The notes under the pieces are model-generated. The model was not told the DNA's origin, did not search any database, and saw only the letters and a program-made list of their open reading frames with translations. A DNA stretch of 64,000 nucleotides from Ooceraea biroi (Eukaryota > Arthropoda > Insecta > Hymenoptera > Formicidae), in the NCBI RefSeq assembly GCF_003672135.1, contig NC_039519.1, positions 1,550,001 through 1,614,000 of the forward strand, read 5' to 3'. Made by a program: the position numbers and the translations under genes. The first letter of the stretch is position 1, and every line of letters begins with the position of its first letter. Below are positions 53,621 through 63,640 of this stretch, piece by piece.

Positions 53621-56600
53621 AGCTCTAAGTTCGAATTAGAGATTGAAATAGAAAAAGGCTAACCGTGGCCCTTGAGTGTTGAGTGAACCTCTTGGTTCTG
53701 AGTCACGAGTCGAACTGAACTTTTCCGGTCCTGCAATGAGGTCCTTTGTTTTCGGCGGCTCGGTGCTGCGGCGGTTCGGTAGTGGGGGCCCCTCTCTCGT
53801 GAGAGTGGGTTGGAGAGTGGGACGTCCCTCGTGGAAGTAGGAGTACCGACAAAATGGCGGTTCCGAGGTGCGTCTTGTGCGGGTCGTTCGGACCGTTGAC
53901 AGAAAAGAGAAAGTTCGATTTTTACCGGGACGTGACAGGTGATGAAATCGTGATTGTCAAAATTATAATAATATTGTAAGTCAATTTTGATTGTAACTTG
54001 GTATCTCTCTATTATCTAATAAATGAAAAATAAATTTAAATTATTATCTCTTTTAATTCTTCAACAAAATTACGGTATAAAAATAGGAAAATATTGAAAA
54101 GGAAATCGTAGCGTAATGTCGCTGTGTAGTGTACAGAAGTAGTATAATATGGAAATAAGGGCGTCACTTCGCTCTTACTAATTATTATTCGAATGGAAAA
54201 ACGGAAAGGATGAGCAATAATAATGCTCATATGCAAGGGATTGAATAAAATAAAATATCTCAAAAGGAAAATAGGCAGGTTACTATGCCTTCCTTTATAA
54301 TAAGTGGAATGTAACACAAGGTAAGGAGTCGAGCACTTTTATGCTCATACACGGTGATGGAGTTGAAGAATAGTGATTTAAAACAAATTAATATTGATTC
54401 TAATTCGTTATTAATTATTATTCATAATTTCCTAATGCTTTATTCGTTAATTAAATAAAATATACTTCCTGTGACTAAGTTGAATGTATCAGGTAGAATA
54501 TATAATGAATTGGTCAGACGTAGTGTACATAAGGAATTGGTCAGACGAATGAATCTATGTTAGTGCTTAACAATACAATAAACGAAAATTATGTAATTTA
54601 TTAAACTTAAATCTTGTTAGTGATATACTGTAACCATAATTAAAGTTATTAATTCACCATGCACTGCTTTATGGTAAGTCAGCAATCTCTTAATATTGTC
54701 ACTAGCGTAAGTCGTACTATTGTCACTAGCGTAAGTCGAACTTTTACCATGCTCACTTAACTTAAGTACACAAATGTAATAAACTTGTAATGCAAATGTT
54801 AAATTAATGTTTATAATCGAATTATCCTTCAAATAATGGTATGATTTGATTCTAATTCACTTTAATATTAAATGCGACTTAATTGTGTAATGAGGCATAT
54901 ATGTTCTTATACCGAGCTAAAGCATGAGAAAATGGCGGCTATACACGCCGTGGTATATGACAGGTATGGAAGCGAATGTTCGCCCTCGAATGTTTTCAAA
55001 AGGATAAATCACAGCGAATGAAGTTGCTGTTAATGGTATTCAAAAGGAAAAAGCGAATTAACGCTTTTAATATAATTGAAATAAATGGGTATGCCTCGCA
55101 CAATTAAATTGAAAGAATTAATGCATTCATGCACTATATATTCAATATAGGATGACGCTTCGCTGCGAATTTACGCCGGCGAGCGATTCTGAACGAAAGT
55201 TAAAGTTGAAATATAATTGTTTGCAACTGTTGTACCACTAACATTATTCTCAATGATTAATACAATAATATTTGAAGGGTATATTTAATGAACAACCAAC
55301 TTAATCAAAAGTTTATTACTGAAATCAAGTGTAGTATAGAAGTTGGTTACAATATGAGTGTATGTGTCACTCGAAATAATTTTATTCGCAAATGTCATAT
55401 AAATCTGAACCCTCAGGCCAGTAATTGTTTCACAAATAATTATAAATCAAAAATATTAAGTAACTGTAAGTGTAATAATGTATTGAAGCTTTATAAATCT
55501 GTCAAAATGTATAGTATATATATGGAGTACAAGTATAACGTTCCCTAAGAGCAGCGAGTATAAAATAATGAAACAAATCTACTCACAAGTGTTCGCACAG
55601 ATCTAACCCTCAGGTCAGGAAGCACTTGATGATGTAGCAGCAAATGAATAAGTCAATCAGACTTCGGTAATAACTCGAACTTCACTGGCTCTACGTTATA
55701 TTTTACGCCTAGTTAGCGAATTTACGCTAGCTAGCGACTCCAAGTTGGACTGGTATTAAGAACAAGAACAAGAATAAGAACCTCAATAAGGATCCGAACA
55801 ATAATAATCCTCTGGTTGCTGCACCACGTTGTATACTCGAAAATTATGATGCGTGGGGACAGGGTCCCTGTAGCTCGAGAAGGGATTACAAGAAGTAGGG
55901 ACGCTACAGTTAAGGCAAAAACTAAAATAGTAGGGAGGCTCTGCCCACTTAACTCATTGGTTCTTCGTTTTCGAAGCTTCTTATGGTGGGATCGAAAACT
56001 TAAGTGGTGGGATTGGTCTCACGGTGCGTCTAGTGGGGACGATGAGCTCAACGGTGAGCTCAACGCTTACAAAAGATAAACGTATTTTGACGCGTAAGTT
56101 CAACATAAAATTCTCAGTACAGAATTATCGCTCATCTGTTATACTTTTTAATCAATCGGAGTTTCTCCGAATCAAATGGCAGCTGCAAATTCCTGCCGAT
56201 ATATCTTGCTCGAGATATCTATTCAACCTTTGATTAAGACAGCGGTCTTGGATTATTATTTCAATCAGGTGCCGACAAGTCACCGTCTTTTACAATTAGT
56301 CATCATGAAATAATATTCCCTTGTGAATTTAAATCTTTATTCCTTTGTTTCTTAACGCTGTGTTCACTGTCTTATTCAAATTAATATTTAAATAATTCTG
56401 TAATGTTCACAAATTTAATTCTTAAAATTATAACGCTTGACATATGCATTTTATATGTTCCTAATCTTATACGTGAATTATTATACGACCTTGCATACAT
56501 CTACTTAATATAACGCACTCAGCTGAACAATAATCATTGTAAATCATTGTAAAATCAATTATTGGTATCATGAGCCTTAAGTAATATAATTAAATCATCT

Positions 56601-58660
56601 AAAATTATTATTTCAATATACCATTCTAATAAACTTATAAAATTTCACTCAACCAATAATTGTCTTATACTTATAGGGATACCTATATATAGATATACAT
56701 GTGTATGTACTTGCACGTCTATTCTTTGGTTATTATAAAATTAGTAATAAAGCAACTATTGGTGTGCCGGGTTTAATATTATATTTAAACCGTATAAAAT
56801 TATTATTCCAATACAATGTTAGTTTTAATTAATTCATAAAATCTTAAATAACCAATAATTGTTTTATGGGTTATACGCACATATATAAGTGTGTTCGTAT
56901 ATGGTATGGTTAATATACTTAATTATCAACGGATTAAATCCGTAATAATTATATACCTAAATTAATGCTCAGTAACATAAAATATTCCTTTAAATAAATT
57001 CAATAATCCTTACTATGTATGTAATACCATGTGTAATATACTTTTATTCATAATTAATTAACGATTTATTCTTTTCTTAATATTTTTGGGTTAAACAACT
57101 TATTTCCTTTTATATTAAATTGTTCACTAACTGATTTTGACTTTAATTGTTTTTAACTTTGTAACTTCTAAACTATTAATATTTCATTAAAACTTTCTAC
57201 ACTATAAATATTGAAAAATAACGCTGATTTCTTTAACGAATAGTGACTTTGCAATTTTTGCGGTTTCTCAATGATCCCGTGGTGCGATAAGGAAAATTTC
57301 ATCAAAGGTACCATCAGCCTAGCTAAAAATGATGATTCCCAAAAGTTGTTGGTCACTTCCGTAAAAATGATTATTTTCAAAATCTGAGGTCCCTATTAAT
57401 TTCCTCTTATGACCTAGATGCTTCAATATAATTATAACAAATTATTTCCTTACGGTTCAAATTTTAGACCCAAAAAAATTGGTGAAATTTTATTGCAATT
57501 TCGTAACTTTAAATATGTACTTCTTCTTGACTAAGAATGTAGATAAATATTCTATATTCTTTTACTTATAAAATGTTTCTCCTTTTATGTTATAAAAATA
57601 ATCTTTATTTTCCTGTACGATAAATTACTTCAAATGTGGTAATACAATTTACTATACTCACAAAAACTATTTCTTTGTATAATAAAATCAATTCCAAACT
57701 TTACTCCTTTAATTGTCATTAACGACAACTTTTAACCTTATACAACAATCAACACCAAATGTCTCCATAAATTATAATAACTGTCAAAGCTACACTGTCA
57801 CTTAATAAAACTCAATTCCGCCGTCATTATTTTTACTCTTGTCTTAAATAACAAATTGATTTTTCCCGTTTTTATATAATAACCGACCCTATTGGTTTTA
57901 ACGAAAATTACCTACTTGCAAAGGACTTTACTATAGTATAATAAAATCCAATTCAAATCCATTTGTTTCTTTGTTATAAAAAATAATTAAATATTTTATC
58001 CTATCAATAACCCAAATGTATTAAGCCAAATTGTAATACTTATCAGTGGCTATATAACCATATATAATAAGATATATCTTCGAACCAATTCTTTCAATTA
58101 TTACAACTAACATTAATACTTTTTATATAATAACTAATATTAAATATCTCAATGGTTTTGCTATACCTACAAAAACCCTCATGGTATTACTATTCAAACG
58201 ATCTTAAATATTACCAATCTCGTAATATTATATTATAAATCTATCATAAAGCATAATAACTAAGTTATACATATATATTGTTTTTGTGGTTTTAATATTT
58301 TCTTCTCCCTTTATATATGTTAATATTATTAACATTACTTTTTATATTTTTATATTAAAACTATTATCAAGCTAAAGCCTTTAACATAATAAATGTGTCG
58401 GTTAGGTTGCTAAGTAAATAATATTCTTGGTTAGGTCAATAACAGACTACTGTACGTAAGCCTGTGGTTAATAATAAGTAGTGAAGCAAAAATGGTAAGT
58501 ATCAATGGCGCTCAAAAATAACTATCAGCGGTTATACATTAATAATTAATATTGCAAAGTAAGAAAAAATAAATAAAAATGGGTGTGAGGTGGACGTCAG
58601 GACGTCACAATAGGTCGGGTCATAGATCGGGTCATTAGGTTTACGTAGGTTTGTGTATAC

Positions 58661-58828
58661 TTACAAGATCTTCAGCATCTCGGCAACATGTGCCTCGTCC
58701 ACTCCCGCGGCGAGACGGTTGAGATACCCTGTCGTCTCGCGCGTCTTCGCTGTCAGTACAGCGGCGTTGTGTGCCACCATCACTGCCGCTGCGTAGACTC
58801 CCTCGGTGGCGTCAAGTACGGTCTCCAT
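58661..58828 (-). CDS. Small Ala-rich ORF or 5' exon, 55 codons, next to element B
   Basis: On the minus strand, ATG at 58826-58828 opens a 55-residue Ala/Val/Thr-rich, helix-prone frame. It ends at TAA 58661-58663, which is itself inside a donor-like ATCTT|GTAAGTATAC. A TATA-like ctataaag lies about 90 bases upstream on the minus strand (near 58915-58922). If the donor is used this is a first coding exon. Its next exon would then lie beyond element B, whose end is only 52 bases away. No family is recognised. Confidence 0.45.
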   Translation of the reverse strand: METVLDATEGVYAAAVMVAHNAAVLTAKTRETTGYLNRLAAGVDEAHVAEMLKIL

Positions 58829-58934
58829 AGTTTAATTACCAGTTGTCGCAACACAAGTAACAGATGTCGGGTTGTCGGTTACAATAGGAATGACAGTGTG
58901 TCGCATGATGTGTTGTCTTTATAGAGCGCATGAT

Positions 58935-59144
58935 ATGAAGGGTTTGCTCTTTTCGCGCGGTGTCAGCGAGATGAAGCGCGTCTTCACAATCACGCTATGG
59001 ATAGCCGGCTCACTTTATCTCGCTCCGTATATGCGAAAAAGGGAATTGAATCCCGAAGAAGGATTATGGGAAACTCCCCGTACGATAGACGGGCTGCGGG
59101 ACGCGTGCCATAGTCAGCAGGTACGCTGGTCTGTGGCGAGCTGA
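58935..59144 (+). CDS. Small membrane-anchored ORF, 69 residues (uncertain)
   Basis: ATG at 58935 gives a frame with a hydrophobic segment near residues 15-33 (a TLWIAGSLYLAPY core), then a basic and Glu/Pro-rich tail. It overlaps the tandem duplication 59030-59370, whose second copy breaks the frame. A signal anchor or chance hydrophobic frame are both possible. Confidence 0.3.
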   Translation: MKGLLFSRGVSEMKRVFTITLWIAGSLYLAPYMRKRELNPEEGLWETPRTIDGLRDACHSQQVRWSVAS

Positions 59145-59370
59145 CATAGCGATGTTTCGACCGTACTCGCGTTTCACTATCAGGGGTAACCGCGGAATCG
59201 TGGGACGGCTGACTCGTGTGCCGCGATAACATGCGAAAAAGGAAATTGAATCCCGCAGAAGGTTGGTACGGGATACAACTACTGTACAATAGACGGCTGC
59301 GAGACGCGTGCCATAGTCAGCAAGTACACTGGTCTGTAGGACGCTAGTACAGCGAAGATGCGACCGACTC
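59030..59370. repeat. Tandem duplication, ~198-bp period
   Basis: Copy 1 (from atgcgaaaaagggaattgaa) and copy 2 (from about 59231) share gaattgaatcccg, agaagg, gatagacgg.ctgcg and acgcgtgccatagtcagca, with point changes and small indels. Confidence 0.8.
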
Positions 59371-59605
59371 GCGTAACACTATATGCTGCAATTACATAAT
59401 CGCCCCTTATCAGTCCGCTGGACACGTATGTATGTGCCGTACCGCTCAGGGGTAAATGCGGAAGCTGGACAGCTGACTCGTGTGCAGAGATATTTCGAAC
59501 GGTCGGAAGATGTCCGACCATTTGAGGAACCGCGTTCGAATAGTTGACCCCTAGCACGACCACGCATTCCCCTCTACGTAGCGTGCTTATACATGGGAGC
59601 AGGCG

Positions 59606-59644
59606 GGTATATAAACTGCGTTCCGCTGAAGATACGTCAGTCAG
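59606..59644 (+). promoter_or_regulatory. TATA box and TCAGT initiator of the two-exon gene
   Basis: gtatataaac at 59608-59617 is followed about 28 bases later by cgTCAGTCag (59636-59645), which matches the arthropod initiator TCAKTY at the expected distance. The coding start is at 59685. Confidence 0.7.
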
Positions 59645-59684
59645 ACGTTCATATTCTAAGTGTAGAGAACCTGCCCACTGCGCA

Positions 59685-60446
59685 ATGTACCACGTCACGT
59701 TACCTCTCGACCAGATGGGGACCGCAGCTCCACGGCCTGTGGAGGACGGGGGTGCGCTGAAGATGCGACGTCGCGAGTAAGTTACGCGCGCGCTGGCCGC
59801 TAGGTCACGATTCGGCATCAACATCATCGTTTTCTCGACTCACAGATGGAGAGACGTCGCCGCGACGCCCAACGTAGACGTGCGACACATGCGGATACTG
59901 GGCCGCCGATACAACCTGACCAGGACCAGCTACAAGTTTCTGGAGATAGGACTAAGCATCCCTCCGACCGCGGATGCGGTGGTCGTGCACATCGTGCTGG
60001 GGGTCACTGCCGGCAAGGAGATACTGCTGACTTCTGAAATGTGGAAGGGACTGGTGGACAGTAGAGCCATAATCTGCGACAACCTAGCGCGGGATAACGG
60101 CGAGCACGGTCTGTCTCCGCCCATGCAGCTGGGTGACCTGACGGTGCGCTTCGCTACCATCAACAGCCAGCCAACGATACGTCTGGACACTCCGTCCGGA
60201 CGGTTGACCCTGTCCGCACCGACGGTGCGCTTCCTATACGGATTGCGGCACTGCGTCCAGCGCGTGATCGCCACGATGACCGGCGTTGTCGGACGCGCTG
60301 AGGCTAAACTTCGCGCCTTCCGGCACATCGCCGCGTGTGTGGAGGATCCTTCCGGCGCTCTCAAGGCCATAAGCTGCAGCGCGGACTTCAACCGGAACGA
60401 TCTGCTCGATTGCGAACTGCTGGTTATGGTGTTTGGTAATTTTTGA
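59685..60446 (+). CDS. Two-exon gene of unknown family, 230 residues
   Basis: Exon 1 (59685-59776) starts with ATG and ends CGA|GTAAGT. The intron 59777-59845 (69 bases) ends ctcgactcacag. Exon 2 (59846-60446) resumes in phase 2, forming a Glu codon at the junction, and stops at TGA 60444-60446. Exon 1 is Pro/Gly/basic. Exon 2 is a mixed alpha/beta-like, moderately hydrophobic sequence with no repeats and a normal amino-acid balance, unlike the low-complexity frames elsewhere. ATTAAA at 60563 may serve as poly-A signal. TATA and initiator upstream fit. I recognise no motif. Host gene or endogenous viral gene are both possible. Confidence 0.65.
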
Positions 60447-60477
60447 GTTACACGCCGCATACCAGCAGTCTCCACGC

Positions 60478-60712
60478 GCACATTATCTATTATATTATGT
60501 TATACATTTATATATATATATATATATATATATGTTCTGTATGTAAACACATTTTTCACGTTAATTAAAGTATTTTTTCCGATCAGATTGTGTCTTTTTA
60601 TCGCGTTGGACCTCTTCACCTCCCCTACCTGTACCTATCTGTATAACATCTATGTAGTATCAGTGGCTAGCATTATAGAGAGTAATACGTTAGACGTCGC
60701 GTCCATACGACA
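60478..60712 (+). repeat. ~230-bp direct repeat, copy 1 (3' end plus next promoter)
   Basis: It starts acattatctattatatta, contains a (TA)n run (60508-60533), gtaaacacat, a ttaattaaagtattttttcc poly-A-like block and ctgtataacatctatgtagt, and ends near acgttagacg. It matches 62285-62492. Confidence 0.85.
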
Positions 60713-61181
60713 TTGCACAGGACATGCAACCGTGAACGCGCCCGCGCAGGTCCACAAAACACGATCACCTGACCTTGCACATGTTCGTGCATGCCTAAGC
60801 GTATATAAACATAGGGATGATGCAATATGTAACAATAGCGCAGCCGCCATTTGCGCTACTGCGCAGTTTTGGGGCGCGTTCCGAGAAAACATTATAATAA
60901 TAGTGATGATGCAATAGGTAACAATATACGACCCCCCCGCTGATTCAGCCCTCCGATGTGAACATGATACCTCTGCTAAGTCAGCCCCCCCCTGTGTCCT
61001 TGAACATGTTCGTGCAGGTCCAAGCGTATATGAAATTGTGCTAATGTTGCACTATGTAACAATAAGAGATTCTCGGTCTAACGAGCGGATACCATCGCTA
61101 ATTTTGCTGACGTGTGCGAAACTGCGCAGTACGTGATGCATATATAAAACGGGAAGTGTGTGCGATCGAGCAAACGCGACG
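60713..61181 (+). promoter_or_regulatory. Two TGACCTTG/GAACATGTTC/TATA modules upstream of the interrupted frame
   Basis: Module 1 at 60770-60810: TGACCTTGCACATGTTCGTGC, then aagcgtatataaac. Module 2 at about 60996-61031: a related ccttgaacatgttcgtgcag, then ccaagcgtatatg. A further TATA (atatataaaacg, 61141-61152) lies 30 bases before the ATG at 61182. Between them are gctgattcag- and ctaagtcagc-type words. Confidence 0.55.
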
Positions 61182-62012
61182 ATGTTCCTGTTGCTGCCGG
61201 AAGACAGAGAGATCTGCCGTTTGACGAGCGAGCAGTAGCAGTACGTTCCGAAGATCATTCTCCTGGAACGATACGGCGACTACATGGAAGGGTTGTGGAA
61301 CAGGTTACCGGAACATCTGAGACGCGATCCCGAGGTGTAACGGTACCGCAACTGCTACGCGCACTACAACCAGCCCGGTCAGCGTACGCACATAGACGGA
61401 CCGCTACCGTGGATCATCGAATGTCACAAGTGTCGAGCGATCGAGGCGCGAGGGTTGCACGGATCGGTCTGTGACAAGGCTACGCAGACGTAGACGCGTG
61501 ACCGGCGATCTCCGCTGTTCCGTCGCGCGAAGATGCGAGATTTGGTCTTCAACGAACGCATGAGTCCTCTCGAGGAGGACGTCAACGAAGTTCTCGGAGA
61601 CGTCCACGACGTTCTCGGGGACGATACTCCAGAAGAGACCGGGCCCGGGAGCGTTCAGCGAATCCCGGTAGCGCGTTTTCTGCGCGACCGCGAGATCGAT
61701 GTACGTCGAACCGGCGAACGTTCCACGAGGCAGGGAGTCGTGATTCAAAAGAGGAGCGTCGTGGACTGGCCGTATCACGTGCGAAGGGCGCTGTACACGC
61801 GGATGCTGAGAGAGTGCAAGGACGAGGCAACAGGGACGCGAAAATCATGAGACTGGCGGTACTACACGGAGGACATCGCCTACAACGTCGAGGACAGGGA
61901 GGTAGCGCTGTGCGTCACGATTCCCGCCGGTCTCGGGCGGTTGTGCGAACTGACGGTGCTGGACGGCCTATACCAAACGACCTACCTATACCTACATAAT
62001 CGATCTACATAA
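61182..62012 (+). pseudogene. Continuous 277-codon frame broken only by four stop codons
   Basis: From ATG 61182 one frame runs to TAA 62010-62012 with no shift, interrupted at 61236 (TAG), 61338 (TAA), 61491 (TAG) and 61848 (TGA). The amino-acid balance is normal in every segment, including a C-x2-C pair near residue 81, an acidic stretch in the middle and a final segment rich in Tyr/Leu. The longest uninterrupted piece is 61533-61850 (105 codons). All four stops could come from one C-to-T change in a Gln or Arg codon. Whether it is a decayed gene, recoded, or several small proteins is open. Family not recognised; a virus-like origin cannot be excluded. Confidence 0.5.
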
Positions 62013-62037
62013 TCGATGGCGAGGAGTGAATCATGAA

Positions 62038-62238
62038 ATGTCGATAGCGGAAAGACATTATTATAACGAACGGGTAAAGCGAGAGGAGGAACGGACACAG
62101 TTACAAAGTGAACTGGTGAAGTACGAGGGCGTCCCGTTCTAGGCAGAGCGGTTGAAGGCGATAAACGAGGACGTTAACGAGGTAGAACGTCATTGCTCGA
62201 CGTGCGAGCGACGGACGTGCGCGTGCTCCGAGGTGTAA
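62038..62238 (+). pseudogene. 67-codon frame with one internal TAG, Cys-rich end
   Basis: ATG 62038 follows the previous frame by 25 bases. The first 34 codons are charged and helix-like. TAG at 62140-62142 interrupts, and the frame continues to TAA 62236-62238 with a C-x2-C...C-x-C cluster near the end. It shows the same stop-in-clean-frame pattern as the preceding frame. Confidence 0.4.
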
Positions 62239-62275
62239 GAACGCTCTCCGTCGCGTGAGGACGATGTCTCCATGT

Positions 62276-62492
62276 GCACGTGCACATTATCTATTATATT
62301 ATGTTATACATTATATATATATATATGTTCTCTATGTAAACACATTAATCACGTTAAAGTATTTTTTCCGATCAAATTGCGTCTTTTTATCATGTTGAAT
62401 CTCCTCACCTCCCCTCCCTGTACGTTTCTGTATAACATCTATGTAGTATCAGTGGCTAGCATTATAGAGAGTAATACGTTAGACGCCGCGTC
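62276..62492 (+). repeat. ~230-bp direct repeat, copy 2
   Basis: It matches 60478-60712 with a shorter (TA)n run and point changes. The repeat places the same 3'-end/promoter block after the two-exon gene and after the interrupted frames, suggesting duplication of gene-plus-terminator units. Confidence 0.85.
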
Positions 62493-62499
62493 CGCAAAA

Positions 62500-63075
62500 T
62501 TAGCGATGGTATCACCTGACCTTGCACGTGTTCGTGCAGGTCCAAGCGTATATAAAAGTAGTGCTGATGTTGCACTATGTAATGTGCTGCTGCTGTTGCA
62601 CTATGTAATGTGCAGCTGTTGCACTATGAGTTTCGGGCCGCGTTCCGAGACAAAACGACGACACGACACCTGACCTTGAACATGTTCGTGCAGGTCCAAG
62701 CGTATATAAAATTGTGCTGATGATGCAATAGGTAACAATAGCGCTGTACTACATGTAACAATATACGACCCCCCCCTGCTGATTCATCCCAGCGATGTAA
62801 ACATGATACCCCTGAGTCAGCACTCCCTCCCCTGTGACCTTGAACATGTTCGGTCTACACATGTAACAATATACGACACCCCCCTGATAATTCATCCCTT
62901 CGATGTAAACATGATACCCCTGAGTCAGCACCCCCTCCCCTGTGACCTTGAACATGTTCGTGCAGATCTACGCCGACCCCCCCTGCTGATTCATCTCTCC
63001 GACGTGAACATGATACTCCTGCTGAATCAGCACCCCCTCCCCCTGCTGACTCACCCCCCGTGACCTTGAACATGC
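62500..63075 (+). promoter_or_regulatory. Repeated upstream modules: TGACCTTGA + GAACATGTTC + TATA
   Basis: Copies lie at 62517, 62671, 62835, 62943 and 63060 (the last truncated). The first two continue gtgcaggtccaagcgtatataaaa; the later ones have lost the TATA. TGACCTTGA is the complement of TCAAGGTCA, the extended half-site of FTZ-F1/ERR-type nuclear receptors. GAACATGTTC is a perfect palindrome. No coding start follows closely, so these may be decayed promoters. Confidence 0.5.
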
Positions 63076-63215
63076 CCCTCCCCCTGCTGACTCATCCCCT
63101 CCCCTGCTGATTCATCCCCCTCCCCCTACTGACTCATCCCCCTCTCCCTACTGACTCATCTCCCTCCCCCTGCTGACTCAGCCCCCCCCCTGCTGACTCA
63201 GCCCCCTCCCCCTCA
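62765..63215 (+). repeat. C-rich minisatellite with TGACTCA/TGCTGACTCAGC sites
   Basis: The array of ccccctccccctgctgactc-type units (about 20-25 bases) from about 63040 to 63215 is preceded by looser copies from 62765. At least ten TGA[C/G/T/A]TCA words occur. TGA(C/G)TCA is the AP-1 core, and TGCTGACTCAGC is close to the MARE/CNC-bZIP consensus. Base composition alone could produce this. Confidence 0.6.
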
Positions 63216-63249
63216 CCCCCCTCGTTGCCCTTGGGTTAGAACCGGCCCT

Positions 63250-63640
63250 CTATATCTACTCACAGGTGCACGGTAAGTCGCATTAATTACTTCTGTCATT
63301 ACTTTCATTAAGTTTTATTGCATTTCTTTGTTGTTTGCAATCCCTAACTCCCCAATAGCAAGTGCTCACCTTACTTATTTTACATGTAACGTTAATATCT
63401 ACTTGCTTTGTCTGTATTCCAGGTAGCCTACACAGAGATGGCGACAAAGACATGCCGTCAAGAATTTTTGATTTTAATATTTTATGCACGTTGTTCGTTG
63501 CACGCACGTACGTTGTTATATTATGTGCAAGATTATTTTATTTTATTTCATTTTATATTGTATATACTATTTCATATATCTATAATTTTATATACTATTT
63601 TCTATTTTATATACAAAATATACGTATACAACTCTCGTAA
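63250..63640 (+). CDS. Possible split 5' exon and short ORF (weak)
   Basis: ctactcacaggtgcacg|GTAAGT at about 63270 could be a donor, and ctttgtctgtattccag ending at 63422 an acceptor. The exon then contains ATG at 63438 and a frame open to 63644. The first ~20 codons look normal; the rest is Phe/Ile/Tyr-rich translation of AT-rich DNA, so the frame may be fortuitous. Confidence 0.2.

Larger units (their letters stand above)
51874..53937 (-). mobile_element. Element E2: 2.06-kb TG...CA element with GGTG duplication and two ORFs
   Basis: The ends are TGTTACGTCCCGG at 51874 and CCGGGACGTGACA ending at 53937. GGTG occurs directly outside both (51870-51873, 53938-53941), a 4-bp target duplication. 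E1 has the same end type. Inside are two minus-strand frames (52651-53121, 51975-52376). Noncoding parts hold a ~72-bp tandem repeat (52392-52603), a short (CA)n run (53275-53292) and a ~30-bp repeat (53505-53620). No polymerase, integrase or transposase is visible. Confidence 0.65.
51714..58609 (+). mobile_element. Noncoding element copy B, split by E2
   Basis: It starts TGTCACGTCC at 51714 and ends GGACGTCACA at 58609, giving imperfect TG...CA inverted termini. Removing E2 (51874-53937 plus one target copy) leaves about 4.8 kb. The right 1.6 kb (56990-58609) is the third copy of the element halves seen at the palindrome centre. There is no convincing coding frame; 54000-57000 is AT-rich with ccctcaggtcaggaagcact (about 55605) and gtagggaggct (55931) landmarks, and small hairpins such as AAAAGCG/CGCTTTT near 55050. 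Confidence 0.65.

Noticed and set aside
47560..58660. Target duplication joining the LINE to sequence after element B
   Set aside because: Bases after 58609 do not resume the LINE reverse transcriptase, so no simple single insertion is supported.
59279..59827. 182-codon minus-strand frame
   Set aside because: It overlaps the promoter, first exon and intron of the better-supported plus-strand gene and a tandem duplication; no motif and no promoter on its strand.
59930..60481. 183-codon minus-strand frame
   Set aside because: It is antisense to exon 2 of the two-exon gene; GC-rich DNA leaves antisense frames open.
61404..61848. Minus-strand frames of 88 and 124 codons
   Set aside because: Antisense shadows of the 61182-62012 frame.
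62765..63215. Telomeric or subtelomeric repeat
   Set aside because: The C-rich units do not contain the insect TTAGG/CCTAA motif in tandem.
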